In this document: positions 50,774-60,075 of the stretch, piece by piece | Layout: each line of letters opens with the position of its first letter | Position numbering within the stretch: position 1 is the first letter of the stretch | Notes under the pieces: model-generated | What the model was told of the DNA's origin: nothing | Database searches by the model: none | What the model saw: only the letters and a program-made list of their open reading frames with translations | Translations under genes and position numbers: made by a program | DNA from: an uncultured Lachnospiraceae bacterium | Lineage (GTDB): Bacteria; Bacillota; Clostridia; Lachnospirales; Lachnospiraceae | Length of the DNA stretch: 64,000 nucleotides | NCBI GenBank assembly: GCA_910584585.1 | Contig: CAJUBP010000003.1 | Coordinates: forward strand, 140,702 to 204,701 | Reading direction: 5' to 3'

Positions 50774-51655
50774 TCACTCTCCGAGATAGTATAAGTACAC
50801 ATCTTCCAGCGACAAATGATCCTTTACATACTGCCCATCGGCGGGAAGATCGTCCCCGATCACACGCACCCAAGTCTCTCCTCGGCGCTGAAACACATTG
50901 CCTACCTTATACTGCGCCTGTATCTTGTCTAAATCTTCGGGAGCGCAGGGCAGTTCTTTCACCTTATCCGCAACGCTTTCCACAAGTTCGTTCGGTGTGC
51001 CGATACCGATCAGCTTTCCCTTTTTCATCATCATAATCCGGTCGGAAATGGATTCAATATCGCTGACGATATGGGTGGCAAGCAGTATGATTTTCCCCCG
51101 TGACATGGAAGAAATAAAATTGCGGATGCGGATTCGCTCTTTGGGGTCAAGTCCGGCGGTAGGCTCGTCCAGTATGACAACCTTGGGATCGCCGAGCAGC
51201 GCCTGACACAGCAGCGCGCGCTGTTTCATACCACCTGAAAAGCCGCCCAGCTTTTTATGCCGAACCTCTGACAGATTCGTAACGGCAAGCAGCTTTTCAA
51301 TTTCAGACTTTGCTTGTTTTTTCGGGATGACTTTCAGTTCCGCCATATAATAAAGGAAAGTCTGCGCCGTCATATGCTCATAAAACCCCTGCTGCTGGGG
51401 CATATAGCCGAGCGCCTTTCTGAAATCCTTACCCAGCTTCAAAATATCCACTCCGCCATTGGCGGAGTTATCATCAAAAAGGATTTCGCCTTTCGTGCGG
51501 TCTATATTATCGGTCAGCAAATTCATCATTGTGGATTTGCCCGCCCCGTTAGCGCCGAGAATCCCATAGATTCCCGGCTCAAAGGTAATTGTCATATTGT
51601 TAAGAGCAGTGAAATTCCCGTATTTCTTTGTCAGATTTTTCAGTTCTAATTTCAT
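50774..51655 (-). CDS. ABC transporter ATPase
   Basis: A 293-residue ATPase of the ABC-2/antibiotic type. Walker A is LGANGAGKSTMM (about 34-45), Q-loop MPQQQGFYEHM, signature FSGGMKQRALL, Walker B VVILDEPTAGLD, H-loop LATHIVSDIES. The C-terminal ~80 residues (VGNVFQRRGETWVRVIGDDL) form an extra regulatory part typical of this family, ending LSLEDVYLYYLGE. It drives the permease encoded next. Confidence 0.95.
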   Translation of the reverse strand: MKLELKNLTKKYGNFTALNNMTITFEPGIYGILGANGAGKSTMMNLLTDNIDRTKGEILFDDNSANGGVDILKLGKDFRKALGYMPQQQGFYEHMTAQTFLYYMAELKVIPKKQAKSEIEKLLAVTNLSEVRHKKLGGFSGGMKQRALLCQALLGDPKVVILDEPTAGLDPKERIRIRNFISSMSRGKIILLATHIVSDIESISDRIMMMKKGKLIGIGTPNELVESVADKVKELPCAPEDLDKIQAQYKVGNVFQRRGETWVRVIGDDLPADGQYVKDHLSLEDVYLYYLGE

Positions 51656-51667
51656 ACGCTCCTCCTG

Positions 51668-52975
51668 TCAATTCCAGCCGTAAACCTGCGTCAGCTCGCC
51701 GGATTCTATGTCGGCGCAGCACAAGATCAAATTGGTGTTCGGCGAAGCAATACCGTTTACCGGATCGTTCCAAGTGCTTGCGTCCACAAGAAAATAGATG
51801 TCATTGCCGGAGCAGAACAGGAGGGAACTATGCTCGATTTTACTGTTTTTCTTGTATAAATCCTTTAGCGAAAGCTCTTTTATAAAGGAGCCGTCTATGC
51901 CGTAAACAAACAGCGTGTCGCCGCCCGTGTACTTTTGTCCGTTTCCAATCACATTAAAAGCGCCTCCGGGCGTGTCATTCAAAATACAGACATAGGAATC
52001 GGTGAATACTGCCGAGCCATACTTTGTTTTTTCGCTTGTTTTCGCAAGGCGTTCATTTTCGCCGGTCGAAAGATCGGCTCGCCACAAATCATTGCCCGAT
52101 AAGTAAAAATATAAATATCCGTCCTTCACATACCATGCGCTGGGTGAAACGCCGGATTTCTCCCATGCGCCCACCTCGTTTTTATCAGGCGTTTTCCAAC
52201 ATTCCCGCACCTCGCCGCTTTCCGGTTGATAGGAGTACAGGGTGTCCTTATAGGTTTTGTCCGGCTGCTGTACATTCACCATAAAATAAATGGTATCGCC
52301 ATCTGCAAACAGCTTATATTGCAAAGCATTGGGATTGAAGTTGATTGTACCGCCTCCGATCTCATCCGCCCCGTCTCCGAAAATTTTGACAGCATTTTTT
52401 ATGTCATCGCCGATAGGAGCGCCGTACAGTATGCCGCCGTAAACGAAGTAAACGATTCCTCGGTGAATGATCGGCTTTTGAACATTTTGCATACCGCCTC
52501 CGTTTACGGTAAATTCCAACGACTGCACCACATCGTGCTTTGTGCCGTCAAGCTCCATAGAGCGAAGCACATTGCCCATATCTTTGTAGCCGCCCTTTTC
52601 CTCCACAGAATCGGCGCTGTTATAATAGAGCTTGCCGTTGTAAGCGGTGAGGCTATATCCGTTAATCCAAGCGTTACACTTGTTGTCACGGTGGCTGCAC
52701 TCCGGCTTATTGCAAAGAATCGCAGCGCTCTTGTTTTTCTTATCCACATAAAAAACGAATGCGTCATAGCCAAGATAATACCCCGATTCCGTTTCGCACA
52801 TTTTATCGATGTCAATGGAATAACTGCCCGCCATATTCTTCTGGAAATCCGTGCCGCTGCCGCCGCTTTGTGCAGCAGGCAGCTTTGTATTGCCTGTTTT
52901 TCTTTTTCCGCCGCAGGCAGAAAGCGAAAGGATCAGCAGTACCGCTAAAGCGGCGGATAGTAATTTTTTCATCAT
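51668..52975 (-). CDS. lipoprotein with beta-propeller-like (DUF5050-type) domain
   Basis: A 435-residue lipoprotein. The signal peptide MMKKLLSAALAVLLILSLSA leads into the lipobox LSAC, with the lipidated Cys at about 21. A Gly/Ser-rich linker (about 22-45) is followed by repeats such as YNGKLYYNSADSVEEKGGYK, KPIIHRGIVYFVYGGILYGA and VKDGYLYFYLSGNDLWRADL, a pattern of DUF5050-like beta-propellers. It likely sits outside the membrane and binds or senses the transporter's substrate. The TTTAG promoter lies directly upstream. Confidence 0.86.
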   Translation of the reverse strand: MMKKLLSAALAVLLILSLSACGGKRKTGNTKLPAAQSGGSGTDFQKNMAGSYSIDIDKMCETESGYYLGYDAFVFYVDKKNKSAAILCNKPECSHRDNKCNAWINGYSLTAYNGKLYYNSADSVEEKGGYKDMGNVLRSMELDGTKHDVVQSLEFTVNGGGMQNVQKPIIHRGIVYFVYGGILYGAPIGDDIKNAVKIFGDGADEIGGGTINFNPNALQYKLFADGDTIYFMVNVQQPDKTYKDTLYSYQPESGEVRECWKTPDKNEVGAWEKSGVSPSAWYVKDGYLYFYLSGNDLWRADLSTGENERLAKTSEKTKYGSAVFTDSYVCILNDTPGGAFNVIGNGQKYTGGDTLFVYGIDGSFIKELSLKDLYKKNSKIEHSSLLFCSGNDIYFLVDASTWNDPVNGIASPNTNLILCCADIESGELTQVYGWN

Positions 52976-53028
52976 AAGATGTCCTCCTAAAAAATAATCG
53001 TGCAGACAGGCTCTCTGTCTACACGATC

Positions 53029-53062
53029 AGTTTAAGAGGTAATTCTAAATTGTTTCTAAATT
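53029..53062 (-). promoter_or_regulatory. promoter with two 11-bp TTTAG repeats (lipoprotein-ABC operon)
   Basis: Minus strand AATTTAGAAAC (53062-53052) and AATTTAGAATT (53051-53041), with -10 TAAACT (53029-53034) exactly 15 nt from the last TTTAG start. The layout is identical to the repeats before the regulator gene at 54947-54980. Confidence 0.83.
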
Positions 53063-53072
53063 GGAGGACATT

Positions 53073-54260
53073 TTATTTTGATTGACATAAAAAGATTGCC
53101 GTAACCTTTGCGCCATGCCGGTCTGTGTTTTCAAGCCGCAACGATCCGCCGTGTTTTTCGCAAAGCGTCCGGCAGATGTGAAGCCCCAAACCAAAGTGGA
53201 ATTGTCCTTTTTCAGCTTGTCCGCTGTAATATGGCTTTGCCGCTGTCATCAGTTCCTTGTCGCCAAAGCCTTTTCCGTCATCCGCAACAGAAACGGCAAA
53301 GATATTGTCATCTGCCGAGCAGGCAATACAAATTTTTGATTTTGCAAACCGAAGCGCATTGCCAAGCAGATTTTCAAAAACCTGTGTAACCGCCGACGGA
53401 TCAACCAAAATCGTTTCCGTCGTTACCGATGATTCAAATTCGCAGGCAAGGTCTTTGCTTTGGCATAAAAAATCTGCTGTTTCCCGCAAATGGATTAAAA
53501 ATTCCCCGGCGGGAACTTTCTCTTTGTGTATCTCAACATCCTCTAATTTCTGTACGGTGTTCATACTGTCGGCAAACTGCTCCAGCCGTTCCACATGAGA
53601 GGACATTGTCTGCACCGTTTCAAGAATCTCGCTTTCCGAAAATTTCCCCGTCGGCAGATACCTTATAAGCATATCTGTGTAACCCCTTAATACGGCAATC
53701 GGTGTCCGCAGGTCGTGGGTATAAGCGTCGTTAAGCTGTTTGCGTTCATCAAGTATACGAAGCATTTTATCGCCCGTTTCTTCCAATGCCGAACGCATAG
53801 TCTCAAATGCTCCGCACAGCGCCGCCATTTCGTCATTTCCGGGGTATTCCACCGTAAAGTCAAGCTCATTTTCAGAAATACGCTGCGACGCATTGTTCAG
53901 AATCCGCAGCGGTCGTTTCAGCTTTGTAAGATAAAAGACGATTCCGGCAGAAGCAATACAGACCGAATACCAAAACAAGGCGGCGTAATTCTCGATAAAG
54001 CGTGTGATTCGGTAAAGGCGCATATCCTCTGCGGTGTAGTCCTCAAAGTGAAAGTCAAAATCATAGCTGTACTGCACATCGCCCTGAGTTGTATCATAGG
54101 TCGCCGTAATATAACGGCTTTGAATTTCGTCGGCTTTTCCTCTTGCTAAGATGGATGTGAAATGCGATCCGAAAGCGGCAATCAGCAATGCGGCAGTAAT
54201 CATAAAAAAGAGCGCAAGCCACAGAGGAACGCTGTTATATCGTTTCCTTACTTTACCCAT
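53073..54260 (-). CDS. sensor histidine kinase
   Basis: A 395-residue kinase with two membrane helices (LALFFMITAALLIAAFGSHF, about 14-33, and FWYSVCIASAGIVFYLTKL, near 95-113) around a 60-residue outside domain. The HAMP region follows (LKRPLRILNNASQRISENEL), then the phospho-acceptor box AYTHDLRTPIAVLRGY (His near 190) and ATPase boxes FENLLGNALRFAKSK, VADDGKGFGDKEL, FHFGLGLHICRTLCEK. It overlaps the regulator gene by 13 bases. Confidence 0.93.
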   Translation of the reverse strand: MGKVRKRYNSVPLWLALFFMITAALLIAAFGSHFTSILARGKADEIQSRYITATYDTTQGDVQYSYDFDFHFEDYTAEDMRLYRITRFIENYAALFWYSVCIASAGIVFYLTKLKRPLRILNNASQRISENELDFTVEYPGNDEMAALCGAFETMRSALEETGDKMLRILDERKQLNDAYTHDLRTPIAVLRGYTDMLIRYLPTGKFSESEILETVQTMSSHVERLEQFADSMNTVQKLEDVEIHKEKVPAGEFLIHLRETADFLCQSKDLACEFESSVTTETILVDPSAVTQVFENLLGNALRFAKSKICIACSADDNIFAVSVADDGKGFGDKELMTAAKPYYSGQAEKGQFHFGLGLHICRTLCEKHGGSLRLENTDRHGAKVTAIFLCQSK

Positions 54261-54931
54261 TTATATCCGCTCCCCCAAACCGTTTGTATATATGGCTTAG
54301 TTCCCGCATTTGCGAATTTCGCCCGTATTTTGCTCACATGCTCCATAATCACGCCTACATCGGCGTCGCTGTCTATATCCCAAATGTGTTCAAATATCCG
54401 TTCTTTGCTGAATAGCTGTCCGGGATAGGAGGAAAGAAGCTCGACAATCTCAAATTCTCTCGGCAGCAGAGGAATAAGCTCACCCTTAAAATACACCTCT
54501 TTAGCGGTATAGTCGATTACAAAATCGCCGTCAAACTTTGTCCGCACCTGCTTTGTCTGCCGCCTTTCTTCACGGCGCAGATGTGCGTCAACCCTTGCGC
54601 CAAGCTCGTCTATGGAAAACGGCTTTACAATGTAATCGTCGCCGCCCGCGGCAAAGCCGATCAGCTTGTCCCGATCCTCCACACGGGCGGTTAGGAATAA
54701 AATCGGGCAGGACACAAAATCACGGATACGGCGGCAAACTGCCAGCCCGTCAAGATCGGGCATATTGATGTCAAGCAAAATCAAATCCGGTTGCTTTCCG
54801 GCTTTTTCTATCGCCTGCAAACCGTTTTCTGCCGTCTGCACAAGGTAGCCGTTTAATTCAAAATACCGTTTCAGCATAGCGCTCATATCTTTTTCATCGT
54901 CCACGATTAAAATTGTTTTATCCATATTCAC
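54248..54931 (-). CDS. OmpR-family response regulator
   Basis: A 227-residue regulator. The receiver has IVDDEKDMSAML (acidic pair), the phosphorylated Asp in LILLDINMPDLDGLAV (near residue 55), and YIVKPFSIDEL. The winged helix reads LIPLLPREFEIVELLSSYPG, SKERIFEHIWDIDSDADVGV (about 176-195) and VWGSGYKWVK at the end. The gene has its own TTTAG repeats, so it likely controls itself and the lipoprotein-ABC operon. Confidence 0.94.
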   Translation of the reverse strand: MNMDKTILIVDDEKDMSAMLKRYFELNGYLVQTAENGLQAIEKAGKQPDLILLDINMPDLDGLAVCRRIRDFVSCPILFLTARVEDRDKLIGFAAGGDDYIVKPFSIDELGARVDAHLRREERRQTKQVRTKFDGDFVIDYTAKEVYFKGELIPLLPREFEIVELLSSYPGQLFSKERIFEHIWDIDSDADVGVIMEHVSKIRAKFANAGTKPYIQTVWGSGYKWVK

Positions 54932-54946
54932 ACTCCTTTCTGTAAA

Positions 54947-54980
54947 AGCATAGAGTATAATTCTAAATTATTTCTCAATT
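54947..54980 (-). promoter_or_regulatory. promoter with two 11-bp TTTAG/TTGAG repeats (regulator operon)
   Basis: Minus strand AATTGAGAAAT (54980-54970) and AATTTAGAATT (54969-54959), with -10 TATGCT (54947-54952) exactly 15 nt from the last TTTAG start. The same code lies before the lipoprotein gene, which makes a two-promoter regulon. Confidence 0.83.
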
Positions 54981-55222
54981 TGCGGTGTCTTTCTGCGACC
55001 GTCTATCGAGCTTTATATTGATAGAAATAAGTCAAACCATACATCCGAAACAAGCTTATATTTATATTATATTTCGTCAATCGGAAGAATACAAGGACGC
55101 GAATTTGAATTTTTCGTGATACTTATGTATCAGCCGCTTGTATTTTACAGGCAGCTGTTGTTTAACGCTATATCCGAGTACTCCAATTTGCTTTAAGAAA
55201 TGTGATGAGAATTTAAGGGTTT

Positions 55223-55306
55223 CAGGGGATACCCCTGACTACCGGGGTTCCCCGCAAAAATTTATGTTTTGTGGGGTGGTAAATGCCTTTGTGGTATCAC
55301 AAAGGC
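55223..55306. other. cluster of four inverted repeats (oriT- or RNA-like)
   Basis: Within 84 bases there are four stems: CAGGGG-ATA-CCCCTG (55223-55237), CGGGG-TT-CCCCG (55243-55254), CCCCGCAAAA-ATTTATG-TTTTGTGGGG (55250-55276) and a perfect GCCTTTGTG-GTAT-CACAAAGGC (55285-55306). The second and third share bases and cannot form at once. The stretch from 54990 to 55535 holds no gene. Its place beside parB in element DNA suggests an origin of transfer, a replication origin or a structured RNA. Confidence 0.62.
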
Positions 55307-55535
55307 GATGCTTGCTGGTATATCGCATAGGATTTTCGCTTTGTTTGCATTTTCACAACCCGAAAAGAAGAAACTGCAATTTTCTGCAAAGGTGTGAAAA
55401 TCGCCATCCTGTATTATCTCTTTTTTCGGGCAGTAACAGGTAGTTTTGAGGGGGAGAGGTGTGGAGAGGGGGAACAAGCGAACACCGCCGCACCTTGCCT
55501 TATTTTAGGGTATAGCTGTCCCTTGTTAGTGGGTT

Positions 55536-56474
55536 TTACCTTTCCATGCTCTTTTGCCGTTCACGCTTGCGGTATAGCTCCAAAGCCTTAATAATGGTAT
55601 CTTCAATCTTCTGCGCGGGCGTCCCCGGCGCAAAATACTTGCTGATACGCTCTTTCGGCATTTTGAACTGTTCTTTCTGATTCGGCTTTTCCTCTTGCAT
55701 AATGGAGAGAATCACCTCATTGGTCAGCTTGCCGTCCTTGCTAAACTCTTTCATTTTGATTGCCTGTGCCAAAGACGGGGTACAGTCCTCACATTCCATT
55801 GTGCTATATAGGGATTCCTGCTGCTCTTTGGAAAGATAGGACAGCTCAACGGCAGGACGGAAAGCAATCTTCCCGTCGTCTACCATTTGCAGAACAGGCG
55901 GGATAAGCTCGGTTAAACGGATAAAGCGTCTTACCTGTTCTCGGCTATCGCCGGACTGATTGGCAAGAATATCTCTTGATTTTTGTTTTCCCGACTTGTG
56001 CTCCATTGGGGCACAAGTTAAATCCGATCTCTGACCCTGCCTTTTCATAGCGTCCAGCTTCATTTTATAGGCAAATGCTTTTTCGGACGGTAAGATCGTT
56101 TCCCTTTGCAGGTTACTATCCACCATGATAATGGTAGCTTCATCGTCCGTGAGATTACGGACGATACAGGGAATCTCCGTCAGTTCAGCCAGAGCAGCAG
56201 CAAACTTTCGCCTGTGGCCTGCCACCATTTCATAGCCGCCGTCCTCTTTCGGGCGGACAAGAGCCGGGACTAACACGCCGTATTTTCGCACGCTATCCAC
56301 CATTTCAGCCATAGCGTCATCCTGCTTGACCTTGAACGGGTGGTTCGGAAAGTCGGAGATTTCAGCGGGATTCAGCGTCACTACCTTTTCAAGCTGTGCT
56401 TCCGCGCGGCTTTCGTCGGTGGAAAACAGGTCATCTAACGGCGTCATTCCTAAATCTCTCGTTTTTGCGCTCAA
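55536..56474 (-). CDS. parB: ParB/Spo0J-family partition protein
   Basis: A 312-residue ParB. The N-terminal nuclease-like CTP-binding domain shows NHPFKVKQDDAMAEMVDSVR (about 45-64), then GYEMVAGHRRKFAAAL (the GxRR box, near 90-105) and the central helix-turn-helix around SREQVRRFIRLTELIPPVLQ (about 178-197). This form, with long Lys-rich tail, is the type found in Clostridia integrative and conjugative elements, usually beside a ParA gene. No ParA is present here; upstream there is only debris. Confidence 0.93.
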   Translation of the reverse strand: MSAKTRDLGMTPLDDLFSTDESRAEAQLEKVVTLNPAEISDFPNHPFKVKQDDAMAEMVDSVRKYGVLVPALVRPKEDGGYEMVAGHRRKFAAALAELTEIPCIVRNLTDDEATIIMVDSNLQRETILPSEKAFAYKMKLDAMKRQGQRSDLTCAPMEHKSGKQKSRDILANQSGDSREQVRRFIRLTELIPPVLQMVDDGKIAFRPAVELSYLSKEQQESLYSTMECEDCTPSLAQAIKMKEFSKDGKLTNEVILSIMQEEKPNQKEQFKMPKERISKYFAPGTPAQKIEDTIIKALELYRKRERQKSMER

Positions 56475-56592
56475 TCTCCAACACCTCCTTTGTCGGCATG
56501 GTTACATGAAAATTTGACATTTTGCATTTTTCTCCTTTGCGTAAATTTGTCTGCTTGCAGTAAGCAGACAGCTATGTACAGGTATGAAAAAA

Positions 56593-56618
56593 CCGCTTAT
56601 TCTTTTCAGAATAAACGG
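56593..56618 (-). terminator. strong rho-independent terminator
   Basis: Minus strand CCGTTTATTCT-GAAA-AGAATAAGCGG followed by TTTTTT. It lies 20 bases after the stop of the small remnant gene at 56638-56765 and shows that the remnant was once an expressed gene. Confidence 0.85.
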
Positions 56619-56637
56619 CTTCACAAATATATAAATA

Positions 56638-56765
56638 TTACACAGCAGGGATTGCACAATAGATGTTGATTTCACGCTGAGAGCCTTGTCCGATAACAGC
56701 AGGCTGCTCGGCGTATGTATAGCGGTTGTTTTTCCGTACTTTGTAGGCTTGTCCTCCGTTGTAAA
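56638..56765 (-). pseudogene. C-terminal remnant of an unknown element gene
   Basis: About 42 codons read IYNGGQAYKVRKNNRYTYAE and end INIYCAIPAV before TAA, followed by a strong terminator. There is an in-frame TGA directly upstream and no start. The upstream part (towards the 27-bp repeat) reads in another frame (VTSTYIVLRNVPFSKIARTV). I do not recognise the family. It looks like the 3' end of a gene cut during formation of the defence cassette boundary. Confidence 0.45.
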
Positions 56766-56817
56766 TTCACCCATCCAAAAGCCCATAAATAGCGACTGTT
56801 CGGGCGATTTTGGAAAA

Positions 56818-56844
56818 TGGAACATTTCTGAGCACAATGTAGGT
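56818..56844 (+). repeat. 27-bp direct repeat, left copy (defence cassette border)
   Basis: The sequence starts TGGAACATTTCTGAGCACAA and continues TGTAGGT; it is identical to 61962-61988 in the same direction. The bases on either side differ between copies. It lies 46 bases after the gajB stop. The two copies enclose 5,117 bases that hold the whole AbiE-Gabija operon. Confidence 0.88.
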
Positions 56845-56890
56845 CGAGGTCACGGAAATGGCTCACTTCGTTATTAACCAATTTATACGC

Positions 56891-58399
56891 CTACCTTTGA
56901 ATAAGTACATCATTTATACTCACGCCACTTTTAGCAAATATTTTTGCCAAATTAGCTTGAAAACAATTTGCATTATAGTTGCTAAGCTTCACAATAATCA
57001 GTTTACTTTTCGCTCGCGTGGCAGCAACATAATGATTACATAGACTTGAAACATCTGACAGGCGATAATCTTCTGCAAAAACAATCACTTGTTCAAATTC
57101 CAATCCTTTTGAAGAGTGAAAAGTAATAGCGACATGCTGATATTTTTCTGGCTCAAAAGCAACATGGTACTTTTCATCTGTTATTGTTTCAAACAATTTC
57201 TTCAAGTGTTCACCTTTTGTTGCGTATCCCAAATATGTTGCCAGAGCATTAGTCGCTGAATAAAAACTATCTTCGTCATCTATGGATTGTTCAATTTTTT
57301 TAAGCATTCTCTTAATAGCAGATACTAATTTTCGTGTTTCATTTCCTTCAACAGGAATCTCAGAAATTAAATCATATGCAGAGTATTTTTCAATTATTAA
57401 ATATTTTGCTATCGCAGAATATAGCCATGCTGTATCTGTCGTAATTTCGGCAATAGGCGTTTGAGGAATATAGGTATAATCTACGCCGTTTAACGACAAT
57501 TCTCCCGCCCCTAACCTTGCGTTATCATTACTGAAGCGTAATAGTGCAGACTTTTTATTAGGGTCTATATATTTCAAAACCTCTGATGACCATGCTGTTG
57601 TTGTAGTAGATAACCAAATAATATTATTTAATTCTTTTATTGGGGAATACAAACTTCGTGTTTCCTCATATAACAAATTAGAATAATTCTGTATCTGTTT
57701 GCATGAACGAAAATTATCGCCCATAAATTTGGTGGTAAAATTGTTCTTACGCCAAATACTCACAAACGCTTCTGGATATGCTCCACGCCAAATATAAATG
57801 GATTGTTTTTCATCACCGACCACAAATGTTTCAATTTTCAATGTGTCACATAGATACATAAACAATTTGTGCATAGATTTGTCGCAATCTTGGTATTCAT
57901 CAATATATATTTTGAAGTATTTTGCTTGAAGAAACAACCTGCAAGCAACAGATTTCTCCACTATTTCTTGAGCTAACTCAAAGATAAAGTTCTTTTTGTT
58001 ATCAGTATATGAGCAAAGTATTCCTTCTGTTTTAATTTTCTCAATAGCGGCTTGGAATGTATCAACTTTTGCTTCCTTTGAATAGTCAGTGCTCATGTCC
58101 AAGTCATAATCAGAACCATACACATCTTTCATAAAAGGTTTTATGATTTCTTCAATCACAAAGCTATTGTTTGTACCTATGAAATGCCGAGTAACATCAA
58201 CCGATAATCTGTCTTTGATTTCTTGTGCTGCTTTAATTGTGAATGTAATGGCTGCAATTACTTTGTGAGTATGGTTTTCATTTATTTCTTTTGCAATCTT
58301 GCTAACCATTGTATGTGTTTTGCCTGTACCCGCACTTGCTCTAACAATTAAATTGCCAGAAGTATTTACGATTTCCTCTTGAATAGGAGATAGATTCAT
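56891..58399 (-). CDS. gajB: GajB-like UvrD-family helicase
   Basis: A 502-residue SF1 helicase starting MNLSPIQEEIVNTSGNLIVR, with AAAGGAGG before the ATG. Motif I is ASAGTGKT (21-28), motif II KIYIDEYQDCDKSMH (near 165-180), motif III VVGDEKQSIYIWRGA, motif V-like ITFHSSKGLEFEQVIVF and motif VI HYVAATRAKSKLII near the end. Length and partner fit GajB of Gabija (about 494 residues), which works with the OLD-type nuclease to cut invading DNA. Its ATG overlaps the gajA stop as ATGA. No terminator was seen after it; the left 27-bp repeat follows. Confidence 0.88.
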   Translation of the reverse strand: MNLSPIQEEIVNTSGNLIVRASAGTGKTHTMVSKIAKEINENHTHKVIAAITFTIKAAQEIKDRLSVDVTRHFIGTNNSFVIEEIIKPFMKDVYGSDYDLDMSTDYSKEAKVDTFQAAIEKIKTEGILCSYTDNKKNFIFELAQEIVEKSVACRLFLQAKYFKIYIDEYQDCDKSMHKLFMYLCDTLKIETFVVGDEKQSIYIWRGAYPEAFVSIWRKNNFTTKFMGDNFRSCKQIQNYSNLLYEETRSLYSPIKELNNIIWLSTTTTAWSSEVLKYIDPNKKSALLRFSNDNARLGAGELSLNGVDYTYIPQTPIAEITTDTAWLYSAIAKYLIIEKYSAYDLISEIPVEGNETRKLVSAIKRMLKKIEQSIDDEDSFYSATNALATYLGYATKGEHLKKLFETITDEKYHVAFEPEKYQHVAITFHSSKGLEFEQVIVFAEDYRLSDVSSLCNHYVAATRAKSKLIIVKLSNYNANCFQANLAKIFAKSGVSINDVLIQR

Positions 58400-60075
58400 T
58401 CGGCAACCTCCTTTAAACATGCAAAATTATAATGGTCATATATGGCTTTGCAGTCTTCATCTGAGAGTTTTTCAACCAATTCTACCATGTGATAGTGCTT
58501 AGCATCTTGTAAATAATCAACAGGAGAAGTCTCATTCAATAAATCTGCTAATCTTTCATGCATAACCTCATCCAAATCATTTTCTAAATCTACTTTTGAC
58601 AAAAAGATATGATATTCGCTTCGTATTTCATCTAATGTCTTTTGGTTTTCATCATATAAAGTCCTTTTGGCAGAAATCGAATTTTCTTGCAGTTGTGTTG
58701 TGGGTAATAACTTCTTTGCAATATATTTATTACAGCGTGAGAAGCCTAATACGCTGTATGTACCTTTGCCCTTTACTGCTCTCAAATCATTGTCAGTTTT
58801 AATGACATTAAATATTTCAAGCTTATCTAATATAGAAAAATACATACTAAATCCCACACCGTCAACAGGCAGGATATAAATTCCATCCGCTTCATAAAAC
58901 GGGTGTACTACTGACAGGACTTTACTGAACAGCATATGCTCAGATGGTCCTTCTACTAAGAGAACTTTGTTGGCGAAAATTGCTTCAGATAAACAGCGAT
59001 TAAGCATTTTTCTCGCTTTTTCATAATTCGCTGGAACTTTGTAGAAAGTGCTGATTCCGTTGATTTTTCTGTCGCTATATATCCGAACTAAATTCACATC
59101 ATCCATTTCATAAAGGATAAATGGTGAATGCGTTGTAACAAACAGATATGTGTATTTATTGTCTGTAAAAAGAATTTGTGACAACGCAATCTGCATAGAT
59201 TTGTGCAAATGATTTTCTGGCTCTTCAATTAAAAAGAGTGTTATTTTTTTCTCTGCGTTTTCATCTGCCAAAATATCAAAAATCGAGTAAGCTAACAGCT
59301 TTTTGCGTCCTTCCCCAGCAGTTGGATATAAGTTTTCATCATCGTCTTGTTTGATATACGGGATAATATTTGAATATAGCCCTTTAACAGCAATCTCAGA
59401 TTTGATTGATACTGAGATTCCTTCATCACGGAACTTTTGATATTCTGGCGTAAGTTTTTCTTCAAAATCTTTAATTCCCGATAAGGAAGATATATGGGTA
59501 TTTAATTCATCGACAGCCTTTTGAATATTCGCCAAGGCTACCTTGTCATCATCATTTTCATTTTTAATTAGTTGACTTACATTCTTTTTGAATAACGAAT
59601 ACAAATCCACATATGAGTCGATATAAATCACATTGAAAACATAATCTATTTCATAAAGATATCCGCGTTGTTTCATTTCCTGAAGATTATCTAAATCTCC
59701 TCCCCAGTATAGTATTGGCAACGCAAGTAGCTCGCTTTTACTGTATTCGGCAAGTAATTTTATATAGACCTTATCATGCTTGCTCTGTAATGCTCCTTTG
59801 AGTTGAGCACGGAGTTTTTGACAATCGCTATTATCAGTATCGCTTATATCTAAGGTCACAATAATCTCAATCGGTTTTTCAATCTGCTTGTTATGAAAGT
59901 CAGAGTTCGAAAAATTAAGCTTTCGTATATCTTTATCAAACACATAACGCAGTGCATATAAAAAATTTGTTTTGCCAACATCGTTTAGCCCAAAGAAAAT
60001 GTTCTTGTTCGATAAATTCAGCTCAATATCTTCAAAATTTCTAAAATTCTTTATTGTAATAGATTCAAACTTCAT
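58396..60075 (-). CDS. gajA: GajA-like OLD-family ATPase/TOPRIM nuclease
   Basis: A 559-residue protein starting MKFESITIKNFRNFEDIELN; GGAGG precedes the ATG. Walker A is GLNDVGKT (29-36), the ABC-signature-like YPTAGEGRKK (250-259), Walker B LFLIEEPE (280-287), H-loop TTHSP. The C-terminal TOPRIM nuclease shows LVEGPSE (Glu375), PVDGVG and KTDND (Asp428, Asp430). Order and size fit GajA of Gabija (about 578 residues), which senses nucleotide loss during infection and nicks DNA. The start overlaps the AbiEii stop as ATGA and its stop overlaps gajB as ATGA. Confidence 0.9.
   Translation of the reverse strand: MKFESITIKNFRNFEDIELNLSNKNIFFGLNDVGKTNFLYALRYVFDKDIRKLNFSNSDFHNKQIEKPIEIIVTLDISDTDNSDCQKLRAQLKGALQSKHDKVYIKLLAEYSKSELLALPILYWGGDLDNLQEMKQRGYLYEIDYVFNVIYIDSYVDLYSLFKKNVSQLIKNENDDDKVALANIQKAVDELNTHISSLSGIKDFEEKLTPEYQKFRDEGISVSIKSEIAVKGLYSNIIPYIKQDDDENLYPTAGEGRKKLLAYSIFDILADENAEKKITLFLIEEPENHLHKSMQIALSQILFTDNKYTYLFVTTHSPFILYEMDDVNLVRIYSDRKINGISTFYKVPANYEKARKMLNRCLSEAIFANKVLLVEGPSEHMLFSKVLSVVHPFYEADGIYILPVDGVGFSMYFSILDKLEIFNVIKTDNDLRAVKGKGTYSVLGFSRCNKYIAKKLLPTTQLQENSISAKRTLYDENQKTLDEIRSEYHIFLSKVDLENDLDEVMHERLADLLNETSPVDYLQDAKHYHMVELVEKLSDEDCKAIYDHYNFACLKEVAE

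Noticed and set aside
56891..60075. Reading the OLD/UvrD pair as housekeeping RecF-like and UvrD repair genes
   Set aside because: Sizes, TOPRIM domain, gene order, overlap and the link to AbiE fit Gabija much better than a repair locus.
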